Shown in pieces: positions 34,988 through 46,087 of a DNA stretch of 64,000 nt. Source of the stretch: Lepidodermella squamata. Its lineage: Eukaryota > Gastrotricha. Position numbers and translations under genes: made by a program. The stretch is taken from assembly GCA_047495785.1 (NCBI GenBank), contig JBLDXI010000048.1, positions 186,001 to 250,000 of the forward strand. Direction: 5' to 3'. Position 1 is the first letter of the stretch. Every line of letters begins with the position of its first letter. The notes under the pieces were generated by a model. It saw only the letters and a list, made by a program, of their open reading frames with translations. It searched no databases and had not been told where the DNA came from.

Positions 34988-37456
34988 TCAGCTTGCAGTT
35001 TGATTTCGATGTTCAACTGATCCATTATCAGTTTCGGGTTTCAGCTTTCTAGCTGTAGCAGGAATAAAAACAGCGAATGAGTAAACTAAACAAATCGCCG
35101 AGATAAATGTTGTAACAGTATTCCCACGACTGCTGTTTTGAAGAATGAATACGATAGCAACGCCGCCGATGAAGAGCGACACAGCGACTATATTTGCAAC
35201 GAACATCGGCTTGATTTGATACACGTTATGGATTTGTTGCGATTTTACCAAGGGAGCAGTTGAGAAAGTGGCGAGTAGACCGATAAGTAGCATGGCCATG
35301 TCCACGACAATTAAAATCGTAACGTATATCGACTGATTATCTGAAATACAGTTGATGCTTCTAATTCCGAAGTACGCATCCTGCCTGAAGTCGTAGGCCA
35401 AAGCTAAGCGATCCAAGTCTTGCATTAATTCGGACAGAGTTTCAGTTAGAAACCAAGTAAGGATTATGATCAGATGAGTAGCTATCGAAATCCCAACTAC
35501 GAGACAGACAAACTTGCTGCTAATGTCGACTTTAATTTTGGATTTCGCTTCAACATTTTTCCGCTCAAGGTTGTGACTAGACGTTCTGTAGGCTGCGATA
35601 TGAGTTGATGGCCGAACTTGGATTAGTGGGTGCCTCTTAGCTGTAAGCGATCGTCTCGCGCTAAAAATGAACCCAACAAGGGTTCCATGGGCTATGGCGA
35701 GTCCAATCGCAAGGAAGAAGACTCGAGCGTAGCAAATCGACGAGCTACCTTGTGACACGAACAAAACTGCTGCTAGGTCGACATACACCAATGAGACGCA
35801 GATGAGAATGCGGCTCGGGCTTTTGTGATTCGCGTGGGCTCTAATTGCCAAAATTACCTTGGGTTAGAATTTTGCAATATTAAATAAGCGAACTTCAGAC
35901 GGAAAAGCGGTCATACCTTTGCGAGGGCAAGAATAAGTGCTAGAACTGATATCGCAGCTGTTGATGAGATCGGAATCGTATCAAACTGAATGATAAGTTT
36001 TGCCGCGTCTTGAGGCAATGGGTAGGGTAATTGGAGGAACTCAATGGCTGCGTATGAAGAAATGTTCGTGATGTTATCGCTGATACATGAAACCTGATGC
36101 GTGACAAGTAATCTTGAGGCATCAGCAGACCAAAACGCAACCGATTGAGGTTCGAAATCGTACTCAACCCTAGACGAGTATTTGAATTTTCCATAGCGTA
36201 GATTGCCGAAATCTAAGTGCCTTGCACTTTCGTTAGCGACCATCATAACCTCATACGGCTTTGTCTTGTAATCTCGTAGAGACATGTTTCTACTCTGTAG
36301 ATTCGTTTCAGTCTGATTGAGGATCATTATAGCGGTAAGAATGCGATCGTAGCAGAGATGACGGAAGTCTGAATCTGGAGATACAACGCCACCAGTGTAA
36401 TTGCTAAACAAAGCCTCAAACTCGGGCGAAGTGTGACCAAGAGCAGTTAGACCGGTCATAGGCCTAAGAGAGTCCAGAGGTGATCCGATGAAGTAGGTCA
36501 TCTTGAACTGCTCCAGTACAACAGTCCGGTTACATCCAGCAGAAATATTGAAAGGTAGCGTTGTTATATCGATAAAGCTCAACAGCTGGAAAATGAACAG
36601 GTACCTTGGTCCTGTCATTCCAAGCTTGTAGGCTTGACATAAAAATTTCAAACCCGCAGCTGCTTCAGCAGTTTCCATTGTAAACACGCGAATATCTCTT
36701 GCTTTCAACGGCGCCATGAATTCATCGCTGAAATCAAGACTTCCTTCGAACGCTTGTATTTCGAACCCGTTAGCCTGGGCGATTTTATAGAAAAGATTGG
36801 CTGTCTCATAATTGTAAGAATTCCCATTGTTGAAAATGATACCCAGCTTCCTGATCTTGGTCTGAGACTTTAGGAAATATAGCCTTGCAAATATCGGAAG
36901 CTCAGCTGGCGATCGAATTCGGTACATGTTGGGGTAGAGGCCACGGCGAGCCGTTTGGACGGGGGAAGTGCAGGATCCTGCGATCATGAGCATGTTCATG
37001 TATCCAGCTGTCCCACCCCATGCTTTGCAAGCCGGGGAGAGGAAAGGTCCCATTGTTACCGGAGACGCATAGACGTCAGTCATTGCTTCGGTTCGGCGAG
37101 CGAATTCGATTGCTTGGCGAACTGCTTGGGCTCCACCGGGTCCTTTCAAAAGAGAGTATAGTTGGCTTGGACAATTTATAGAAATGTATAATTTCCTCAC
37201 CTTCGTTGACGAAATCTAGTTCGATATGGTAGTCGGGCAGTATGTCGCTTCTATTGTTCACGATATCGGCAACCATTTGCTGAGCAGCCTGACACATTTT
37301 GTTGTCTCGCGGCTCGTAGCCAGTCATCATCAGTATTGATAGCATGGCTAAGTGATGACGCTTTACTTGATATGTCTCCTTATCAAGCCGGTCCATTTGG
37401 GATATACCCATTTCAATTGATAGCATCATGAAGACTGCCACTGCTCTGGAATTCAT
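34988..37456 (-). CDS. GABA-B-like class C receptor, copy C
   Basis: Three exons: 37201-37456, 35917-37142 and 34988-35857; 783 residues. Signal peptide (MNSRAVAVFMMLSIEMG), Venus-flytrap domain with MTGYEPRDNKMCQAAQQMV, TM1 across exons 2/3, and TM2-TM7 in exon 3 with SSSICYARVFFLAIGLAIAH at TM3. Exon 2 is 1226 bp. It is the most divergent copy in its membrane domain and in intron 1, but has tracts close to A/B at ~36900-37140 and close to D at ~36480-36760. Its tail after TM7 is short and polar. Predicted intact. Confidence 0.87.
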
Positions 37457-38508
37457 TTTACAAGGTTCGCGGTTTGGTTGATATCGAAAGTGAGCTTTTA
37501 GGTTGTAATCCTATGCAATCAAAAGCTGGGATATTTTACATTTTATTTATCTTTATTTGTTTATCGAGTTAGGGTTCCAGGAAAAAGAGGCAGTAAAATA
37601 TCATTGCGTTGGCGCAGTAAAATACAATTTTCTCCCTCCAGTTAAATATCACTTCCGATTTTTTCAATGTAATTTCGAAAACTAGCTTATGCCTAGTGAA
37701 GCCAGGATCGGTTAAATGCGCTTGAGAAATAATTTGAACTTGGGTGGTAAATTTGTTTCATATGCTTAGAGAATTCAATGCATGCTCATCGTGCGAAGTC
37801 CGCCGTATAAAAGCTCTTCGAAACAGGAAAATAGTTCCGAAAAAGTCGACTGCTTTAAGCACATTTGTTAATGCGGGGTTGACCTAGCTGGGCGATACAG
37901 CAGAAACTTTAACCTTATCCATACGACAGGTCTCAAATATCCTAGTAAAATCCATTATTCCCCATTAGAAATTCACATTTCATGCTTTTAGGCATTACTG
38001 CTGGGGAAGCTTTGTGGGAAACGGAAGGTATGTTTTTTTATATGCTGGAAAGCCTTGAAGGAATTGTTGAGTGTCTAATTTCAAAGAAATCTGCAGTGTT
38101 GAATTCATTTAATAAATTCCTATAAATCCTAAATAAAAGTTCGAAATGTGCATTTTGATTGCGCCCTGCAAGTAGAAGTAGCTTCTCACCGGATCATTTA
38201 TATTACAAATGATCCGGTGAGAAGAAACTATATGAAGCCAGCGGGACCTTTAGAATAAGAGTTATTATTTCCAAGAGTTCTTTAAATTAATCTAATGCAA
38301 CATTATTTTCTCAAAAGTTATTTATCGTCCGAATCCTTCAAGAGGAGATTCATTTGAACATTATTTGCACAACATAAATCATAAACTTGAATTTGTTTGC
38401 CGATCGGGAAAAGCCATGGAAATCAGGTGAAGATTCAGTCGTTTCTCGACGATTGTTGGGCAGGGGATACCTTACGCAGGCTTATAGTAATGTGATTCTC
38501 TAAATGAT
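37457..38508. other. spacer between receptor copies C and D
   Basis: 1.05 kb; includes a perfect hairpin at 38182-38224. No coding sequence supported. Confidence 0.4.
38182..38224. repeat. perfect 18-bp hairpin
   Basis: CTTCTCACCGGATCATTT is followed by a 7-nt spacer and its exact reverse complement. No further pairing outside. Too short for a standard MITE and not flanked by an obvious target duplication; may be the fused ends of an excised element or a structured RNA. Confidence 0.8.
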
Positions 38509-41153
38509 CTAAATGATACTTGCCGAGCAAGCCTGGCGCAAAGGCTGGGCGAAAATCGCTGATCCAACCGTTAGCGAATAAATAAGACAGAAAATCGCAA
38601 CTGCGACAACCTGCGCATTGACATGAACACTGTTTGCTAGTAAGAATACAATAGCGATCCCACTGAGGAGTAGCGAAATAGCAATGATCACTGCTATTAT
38701 CACAGGCTTCAAATCTCTGACATTAACGACGTTATAACGTTTGATCAAATCTCCAATTGAAAGGGCTGCGAAGAGTCCAACGATCAAAATAGAAACATCG
38801 ATCAACACTAACACAGCTGTGAATTGAAGCTGGTTGGCTGAGTAGCAGAAAATGCGTCTTGTCCCTAGATGGGCATCCAAATTAGAGTCGTAGATCTGGA
38901 TCACTCCTTGCGGATCTTCTGTAACCTCCTTCAAAGGTTCTGAAGCGAACCAAACAATGACGACGATAAAATGAGCGATTAAGGAAGATGCTGTTGCGAT
39001 GCAAACAGCTTTGTCGCTGACTTCTGCCACGATGGTAGAGTCTATTAGCTTCGAGCTAGTTTGCCTACGCGGCTGCTTGAATTTTAGAGTCTGACGAGCT
39101 GTTTCGCCAGTTGAGAGCCGAGATTCGCCGACTGCTGATATGGATGGGCCGTGCGATAGTCGCTTGAGGATTATAGAACGACGGGCACTCAACGTAAAGC
39201 TAGCGAGACTACCGTGTGTGAAAGCAAGGCCCAATGTGAGGAAAACTATGCGGAAGTAGCAGATCGCTGAGCTGCCTTGTGATACAAACAAAGCAGCGGC
39301 TGCATCGATGGAAATTAACCCCACGGTTAGTAGAATTCGAACAATCCATTTCTTGGCAGCTTTTACCAGACAGTATACCTGCAACGATTCAAAATTTAGT
39401 CAATCATCAACTTATTTAGTCAATCATCAATGGGTTCGCCCTGCAAAGTGGAATCTTATTGGGGATCAAGAACTTGAGAAAACCTCAGACTTGAGAACAT
39501 TTTAGACAGGTTAGACCGAACCCATTTACAAACTACTTTGCAGAATCGCACATAACTATGTCTCGATTGTGAGTTCTTAGTCGATCAGAATTACTAGTTA
39601 AGTCATAAACTATAACTCACCTTAGCAGAGGCTAAAATACTCGAGAATGCTGCAATGATGCCAGTTGCCAACCTGGAAATAGCGCCGAGATCGATTAGAA
39701 TCAGAGCCGAATCGTTTGGCAGAGCTTGTGGCAAGGGGGTGAATTCCTCTGTCACGTAAGAGGATATATTTGTTATTAAATCACTGACACAGGACACAGG
39801 TGATTTGATGGGTAACGGATAGTTTCGAGGTTTGAGGCGACCAGTAAGTCACTGACTGCGGCTCATAGTCATATTCGACTCGAGATGAGTACTTGAATAT
39901 TCCGTAGCGTAGATTGCTGAAATCTAAGCATCGAGCGCTGTCATTAGCTACCAGCATAACCTCGTGAGGATTAGTTTTGTAGTCACGAAGAGACATGTTG
40001 CGGTAAGAGAGTACTCGCTCCGTTTCATTGAGAATCATGATGGCGGTTAAGATGCGGTCGTAGCAGAGGTGGCGGAAGTCCGAGTCCGGAGTGACCACGC
40101 CGCCTGTGTAGTGACTGAAAAGGGCTTCAAACTCAGGCAGGGTGTGACCAAGAGCCGTTCTTCCACTTATCGGTCTAAGAGCATCCAAAGGTGACCCAAT
40201 GAAGTAGGTCATCTTGAACTGCTCCAGTACAACAGTCCGGTTACACCCAACAGAAATTTTGAAAGGTAGTGTTGTCACATCGATGAAGCTCAACAGCTGG
40301 AAAATGAACAGGTACCTTGGTCCTGTCATTCCAAGCTTGTAGGCTTGACACAGAAATTTCAAACCCGCAGCTGCTTCAGCAGTTTCCATTGTAAACACGC
40401 GAATATCTCTTGCTTTCAACGGCGCCATGAATTCATCGCTGAAATCCAAGCTTCCTTCGAATGCCTGCACCTCGAACCCATTTGCTTGGGCGATTTCGTA
40501 GAAAAGCTTAGCTGTATCGTAGTTGAACGAGTTGCCATTGTTGAAAATGATCCCGAGCTTCCTGATCTTGGTCTGAGTCTTTAGGAAGTACAGTCTTGCA
40601 AATATCGGAAGCTCAGCTGGCGATCGAATTCGATACATGTTCGGATAGAGACCACGGCGAGCCGTTTGGACTGGCGAAGTGCATGAACCAGCGATCATGA
40701 GCATGTTTATGTAACCAGCTGTCCCACCCCATGCTTTGCAGGCCGGGGAGAGGAAAGGTCCCATTGTCACCGGAGACGCATAGAAATCAGTCAGTGCTTC
40801 GTTTCGGCGAGCGAACTCGATTGCTTGGCGAACGGCTTGGGCTCCACCGGGTCCTTTTGAAACAAGAAACGATGAATAGAAGAATCGAAACAATTATTAT
40901 ACTCACCTTCGTTGACAAAGTCTAGTTCGATATGGTAATCGGGCAGTATGTCGCTCCTCTTGTTCACAATATCAGCAACCATTTGCTGAGCAGCTTGGCA
41001 CATTTTGTTGTCTCGCGGCTCGTAGCCAGTCATCATCAGTATCGACAGCATGGTCAAACGGTTTTTCTTCGTTCTGCCATCCTGGAGTTCATCTGCTGAC
41101 AGAGCAGATGAAGAGTTCAGCAATATCAAAAAGAGTAAGTTTAAAAACTTCAT
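38509..41153 (-). pseudogene. GABA-B-like class C receptor, copy D, frameshifted
   Basis: Same three-exon plan: 40907-41153, 39621-40853 and 38509-39378. Signal peptide (MKFLNLLFLILLNSSSALS), flytrap domain and seven-helix exon (SSAICYFRIVFLTLGLAFTH at TM3) are all well preserved. Exon 2 is 1233 bp against exactly 1226 in the other three copies. The extra 7 bp is a tandem duplication of ACACAGG at 39787-39800 (plus strand), placed just after THQITCV, and it brings a TGA into frame a few codons later. As read, the product would stop at about residue 439, giving a flytrap domain without membrane helices. Either a recent pseudogene, a polymorphic null allele, or a sequencing/assembly error; the rest of the frame shows no decay. 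Confidence 0.8.
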
Positions 41154-42137
41154 AATCTTGAGCGGATAGCTAAAAATGTTTTTGGTAACCTTGAAATTTG
41201 TCGCTGCCTTCTTATAGCCTTCCGATTTTTTGATTAGCCAGATCGATTCAGGCCGCAACAAATTTATCATGTGAACGAACTTGAAGCAACCGACGTTAAT
41301 ATTAGGTATCTTTCAAATCATCGTAAACACGATTTACTCATATTCGCTTACTCGGGCACAGCCCGGATAATGGAAATCTTCCACCTTCAATACTGGACAC
41401 CTTTCAGCACTAACTTGTAAAATTAGCATTTATTAAAGTAAAACGGTGCCTTGATTCCTATTCGCTGTATTTGATCATCGCACCAATTGCCGCATTGCTA
41501 TTATGATTAAGCGCTCCATTTCTAAAAGGCCGTATATCAAAGCGATGATTTGTCTTTTAGCATGTCAAGTCTATAGTTTTGAGTTTTTCCGCTAATTAAC
41601 TCGCCAATATTTCCGTCATGTTCTAGGAAGTCCAAGTTAATAATAACGGTGAAGCTTCATATACACAATGTCGCCTAAACCACACCTCTCTTTCATCGAA
41701 GCTTTTTCCCACACTCAGCACGTTCGAATTTTCGATGACTGCCCGCGCATTTGTGTCTAAGTAGTCCTTAATTCTCCTGCTCAGCCCGACAATCTGTTAG
41801 CAAATGGAAGCATTTCTCAAGATCCTGTCAACATGTTTTGCTCATCACAGTTACTTGGGTGACCCTGTTTCCCGGTTCATCGTAGCAGACGTCGGGGGAT
41901 TCTAATTATAAGAGTATTCAGATATGCGGGGATGTCAGCGATCTGCGTACCCAAGTACTCACTTTGCGATAACATCCGACGTGCATTTCAGCAGCAAATG
42001 CAAAGGAGCCGAACACCTCTCAAAACGCACTTTGGATTAACAGGAAATATCAGTTTATTGAAAGAAACAAAGAATTCTTAAGATAAGCAATAGTTTGTCA
42101 GAAATATGCGATTGGTCCGTAGTTCTTATTGTCGAGA
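41154..42137. other. upstream region of receptor copy D
   Basis: Nearly 1 kb holding the copy D promoter and the 3' end of the next minus-strand gene. No feature recognised. Confidence 0.4.
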
Positions 42138-44267
42138 TCACGAGAATAAGCTTTTTCGATTCGCTTTCTTCGCAACAGCTACAGGTTTGTTCGACGTAGG
42201 CTCTACCACCACAGCTTTCACGCTCGGCATCATAGCGTCAATGCGCATAGGCTTCTTCGACATGAGCCCTGTCGGCGTAGCATCCGGCGCGTTTTCGGGG
42301 GCCTGTGACAACCGGAAAGGTCGGCGAATGACAGTGGGCGGAGCTTCGGGGTGCGGAATGGCTGCGTCCAGCGGCGTTGCGTGGACCGGCGATTTCTCTG
42401 GCGATTTGTCGAAAGAATGCTCGGTTATCGTTGAGTTGGCACCCGTATCACTGCTCGTCAACGTATCGTCGCTGCTAGGCTCTTCGTCAGCAGCTTCATC
42501 AGATCCTGCAAAAGGAGATTCAGAGGAATGCATGTGTCTTATTGGGAAATCGTACGATGGTACCAAATTTCATTTAATTCAATACCTAACCAGTTATTTC
42601 GGTTTTTAAGTGGTTTGGGTTGGGTTAGGGTTAGGTTGGGATTAGGTTAAGATTAAGATTATAGGCGGGGACTTAAAATTGGGGATTTGGAACCGATTGG
42701 AATAATTTGGTACTGAATGAAGTAATTTTGTAAGGAATTCACTATATCCCTGTCCCATTCAATACTTAGACGGCTTTTGACTAAGGATTATATTATGATT
42801 CCGCATCCCTTCCCCTTAGAAATACAAAAATGTACCCGAAAAAACCTAATGGTATAACGGTGTCGGTAAATCTCGATGTTTCCGGAATTTCAACGGTATT
42901 TTCATTGCGGCAATCAAGGGAACCCATGTTCCAATGTAAAATCCTCAAAAGGCCTCACCTGGTGCGTTATCTGGACCCACGGCAGCTCCCTCGTCACGCC
43001 CGACTTCATCCGAATCAGTGAATCGGTACCACGAAACATCCTGATCTTCATAACCCTCCGGAACCATGCAAATCTCATCGATATCTTCCTCGGCAAGATC
43101 TTCCAATCGGGCGATATCTTCAACCTCGTCACGCTCGACTGAATCTTGCCGCGCCTCTTCATCCAACGCAGCCTGCCACTGGGTGACTCCAGCAGGTGAC
43201 GGGTAGATGAACTGGGCGCATTTGCACGACGAGCAGCGAGGCGAATTAGTGAGCCGAACGAGACGGGCGCGATAGCCCGAGGCAGCCGCGCATCGTTTGC
43301 CGCAGAAGAACTCGTTGCGGTCGGCTTGACCCAGACCGCCCTTGCGATTCGTGACGGTCATCGTAGCTGATCGGCCGCAGTTGGAGCACGGGATTTCGGG
43401 GAGTAGCGACTCGGCCAGGATCCCACCGGTGCAATTGTCTCGGGGTGGCCTGATTAAGCGACACATCTGCAATTCGATGCGAGTCACGTCGTTGTCTTCG
43501 CCGAAAACGAGGCGAAGTGTGCGGCGCTCGAATAGCTCGCCCAGGTGAGTGTACAAAGGCTCGCGCATCGAGAAAGCAGGTCCAATGCAAACCTGAACAA
43601 AAAATGTCAAAGTTTAGGACGCTATTGGAAACTGAAAATGGGACCTAGTTCCGGACATTATTACGTTTACCAGCCAAATTTATGACATTGAATTTCAGAT
43701 TTGTATGAATTTCGAAAAATATGACCTCATTCTGGACAAATTTCAGAAATTTCACTCCATTTGTGAAAAAAATCGAAATTTCAGTTGAACTCATTTTGGA
43801 CATACTCGATTTTTGCCAACATCTTCCGCTTATTCTTTTAAGTCACCTCAACTCACTTTTTCGTGTGGCTGGGCGTAGAATACTGCGATGGGTCGATCGC
43901 CAGCTTTGCCTTGGCGACTGTCATTGTCAACGTAGATTGTCGCGACGTGGTCACAAGCGCGACACGGTGCGAACCATTTCGCCGCAACATGCGACGCCAT
44001 TTCGGCAAACGTCGAATTCTCTCGCGCCCAAACGTACAGCGACATGACGCTCTCAGCGCCCGTGGCCTTGAACAAAATGGCGCCTTGGGTGCAGCCGTCG
44101 TTGGGGTCAGGGTCAAGAGCGTGGTCGACGCCGAGATGCCGCGCCACACCGCAGTCACTAAGTAGTAATTTGCAGCAAAGGCAGCGCGTCACGGATCGTG
44201 AACTCAGCCACGCTCCGATGCGCCCGGCTGTTGAGCCACTTGTAGCTTCACTGACTGAAAAAGCCAT
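42138..44267 (-). CDS. uncharacterised Cys-rich (putative zinc-binding) protein
   Basis: Three exons: 43857-44267, 42959-43592 and 42138-42505; 470 residues. No signal peptide. Paired Cys motifs suggest metal-binding modules: TRCLCCKLLLSDCG (~25), FAPCRACDHVA (~100), IPCSNCGRSA (~205), NEFFCGKRC (~235) and SPRCSSCKCAQF (~260). Between them are hydrophobic strands (SLYVWARENSTFAEM, IAVFYAQPHEK, RTLRLVFGEDND). The C-terminal third is acidic, then Ser/Pro-rich and finally basic (KKANRKSLFS), typical of a nuclear protein. I do not recognise the family. Start uncertain: a pyrimidine-rich acceptor overlaps the proposed ATG, so an upstream exon may exist. It follows the SAP-domain gene on the same strand by ~310 bp. 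Confidence 0.6.
42611..42657 (+). repeat. degenerate telomere-like GGTTAG repeat
   Basis: A run of GGGTTAGG- and GGATTAGG-type units inside intron 2 of the Cys-rich gene. Irregular, so a decayed simple repeat or interstitial telomeric tract. Confidence 0.45.
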
Positions 44268-44580
44268 AAAAAACAATCAAACTTATTGAAGAAATCGAAA
44301 AGTTAAAATATGCCTATTTATTAGGAATATAATTTGAATTTGAAATATTTGTCATCGAAGGAATTTCAAATTACATATTTCCGATTTCATGAAATTTAAC
44401 TGAATTAAAATATACATGAATAGCTTTCTCATTTTCGAATTTGTTTGAATTTCAAAAATTGAAAAATTAAAAATTAAAATTTACTAATTTTTCAAACTTT
44501 AGGAATTTTTGAAATTTTGAAAGTGTTTTCGGACTTCGCCAGTTTTCCAGTTTTAGAATCAATGCTTCAACCATAAATGA

Positions 44581-45423
44581 CTAGCCTAAATCCTGATCGA
44601 TATCTCCAGTCGCATAGCTCAGCAATTCGGTCGGTCTGTAGCCAGGAATCCAGCCATCCATGCCTTTCTTGGTGGCCACCTTGCTCGCTGGCATGACTCG
44701 TTCGACCGCAGGTACCACGTCATCGAAACTTGCGTCCTGTTCATTCTGGTCACCGAGCGGCACTGCGGAATCGTCGCAAATCTCGGGGCGATTCTCAACT
44801 GCCGGGCCGAATCTAGCCGCTAGTTCGATGATGCCTGGCAGTTTTTCGAGGGCACTGATCATATCGCGGCGCGTTGATAGCGGCGATCGTTTCTTGACAC
44901 CGGCGTTCCGCTTGACTGGTTTTGATTGCTCTTGAGATTCGGGAATTACTACTTGTTCGTCGCTGGCGAGGGGCAAGCCGCGATCTCGGCACAAATTTTG
45001 AAGGTCGAAGTCATTGAGTCTGGCTAATTTTAGGCGTTTTATTAGCTGAAGCTGGAAAAATTGAAAATATTGATGAACGAATAATATTCAATATTCAATA
45101 AATTACAAGTAATTCCTAATTATAAGTCCGAAAATTTATTTGATTTAAGGAAAATTAAATTTGTCGAATTTCGAGATATCAAGAGCCTATAAAATTCAGC
45201 TTTAGCTGCGAAAAAAATCAAAATAAATCTGTAAAATATTGTTCTTGGAGGAAATTCGGAGAAGCTACATAATTGCTTTTTATTTAGTCACCTTGAGTCC
45301 GGAAGTTGACAGCTTTAGGGTTCGAAGTCGAGTTCTCAGCTCATCAACGGTCAACTGTTCCAGGTAAAGGACGCCATCGGCAGCTGTGGTATTCGAACCG
45401 TTACTATTTTTCACAGGCGGCAT
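44581..45423 (-). CDS. SAP-domain protein
   Basis: Two exons, 45292-45423 and 44581-45051, phase 0; 200 residues. The N-terminal module reads YLEQLTVDELRTRLRTLKLS, TSGLK, then across the splice LQLIKRLKLARLNDFDL, which matches the SAP pattern of two helices around a LxxxGLxxxGxK-like turn; SAP domains bind AT-rich DNA in chromatin or RNA-processing proteins. A basic segment KPVKRNAGVKKRSPLSTRRD follows, then a helix (MISALEKLPGIIELAARFG) and an acidic stretch. The C-terminus WIPGYRPTELLSYATGDID has no match I know. Probably nuclear. It precedes the Cys-rich gene on the same strand. Confidence 0.65.
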
Positions 45424-46085
45424 AGATCAGCAGTTCTTCAAGGCTGGTGAGATCTATTTGACTAAGAAAAATGCAGAACCGCTTGGTTTTAGGCTTTGTA
45501 GCTAGTAAAAGCTAGAGTTCGCTTTTGCCAAGAAAATGACGCACGCGATTCATGCGACACGTGGCACAACAACTACATACCAAGTCTCAGCTAGAAATTA
45601 TTTCTAGAAATAAAATATGTTCAAATTATTTTAATATTTGTCGGATATTTTATACGATTTTATTAATACCCGAGTTCGTTGCACGAGATTTGCGCAATTG
45701 GAACGTAGCGCAGCTGAGTGGAGATGACCAAATCGAGCGCGGAGAATCCAGATATTAATGTATTACGATATCAATAAATATCGCATGAGCACAGCTACCA
45801 ACGCTATATTTTTCAAGCGGATGATATATATTTAGCTTATTATTTAATTCGTATAGCGGAATCAGATTTGCCTTTTGCGTGGCCAAAATTGACCGGAAGC
45901 TGAAACAAAATTAGAATAATTTATTCGCCCAAAAATGCCTTTGCAAACATTATTTCGAAATTTTTATAACTAATTGAACAAATAAATTATTATAAAATGT
46001 ATAAAAAGTATCACTGGAAAAACTGCTAGAAAAAATGATGACGCTTATATTAGGCCGATCATCAACTGATTCGGTACACATACGG
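45424..46085. other. intergenic, AT-rich
   Basis: About 660 bp upstream of the SAP gene. No feature apart from its presumed promoter. Confidence 0.4.
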
Positions 46086-46087
46086 TA

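Noticed and set aside
39781-39800. A short intron in receptor D instead of a frameshift
   Set aside because: The difference from the other copies is exactly one 7-bp direct repeat with no splice signals; too short for an intron.
42106-42609. 167-residue plus-strand ORF
   Set aside because: Antisense to the last exon of the Cys-rich gene, which has in-phase splicing from two upstream exons.
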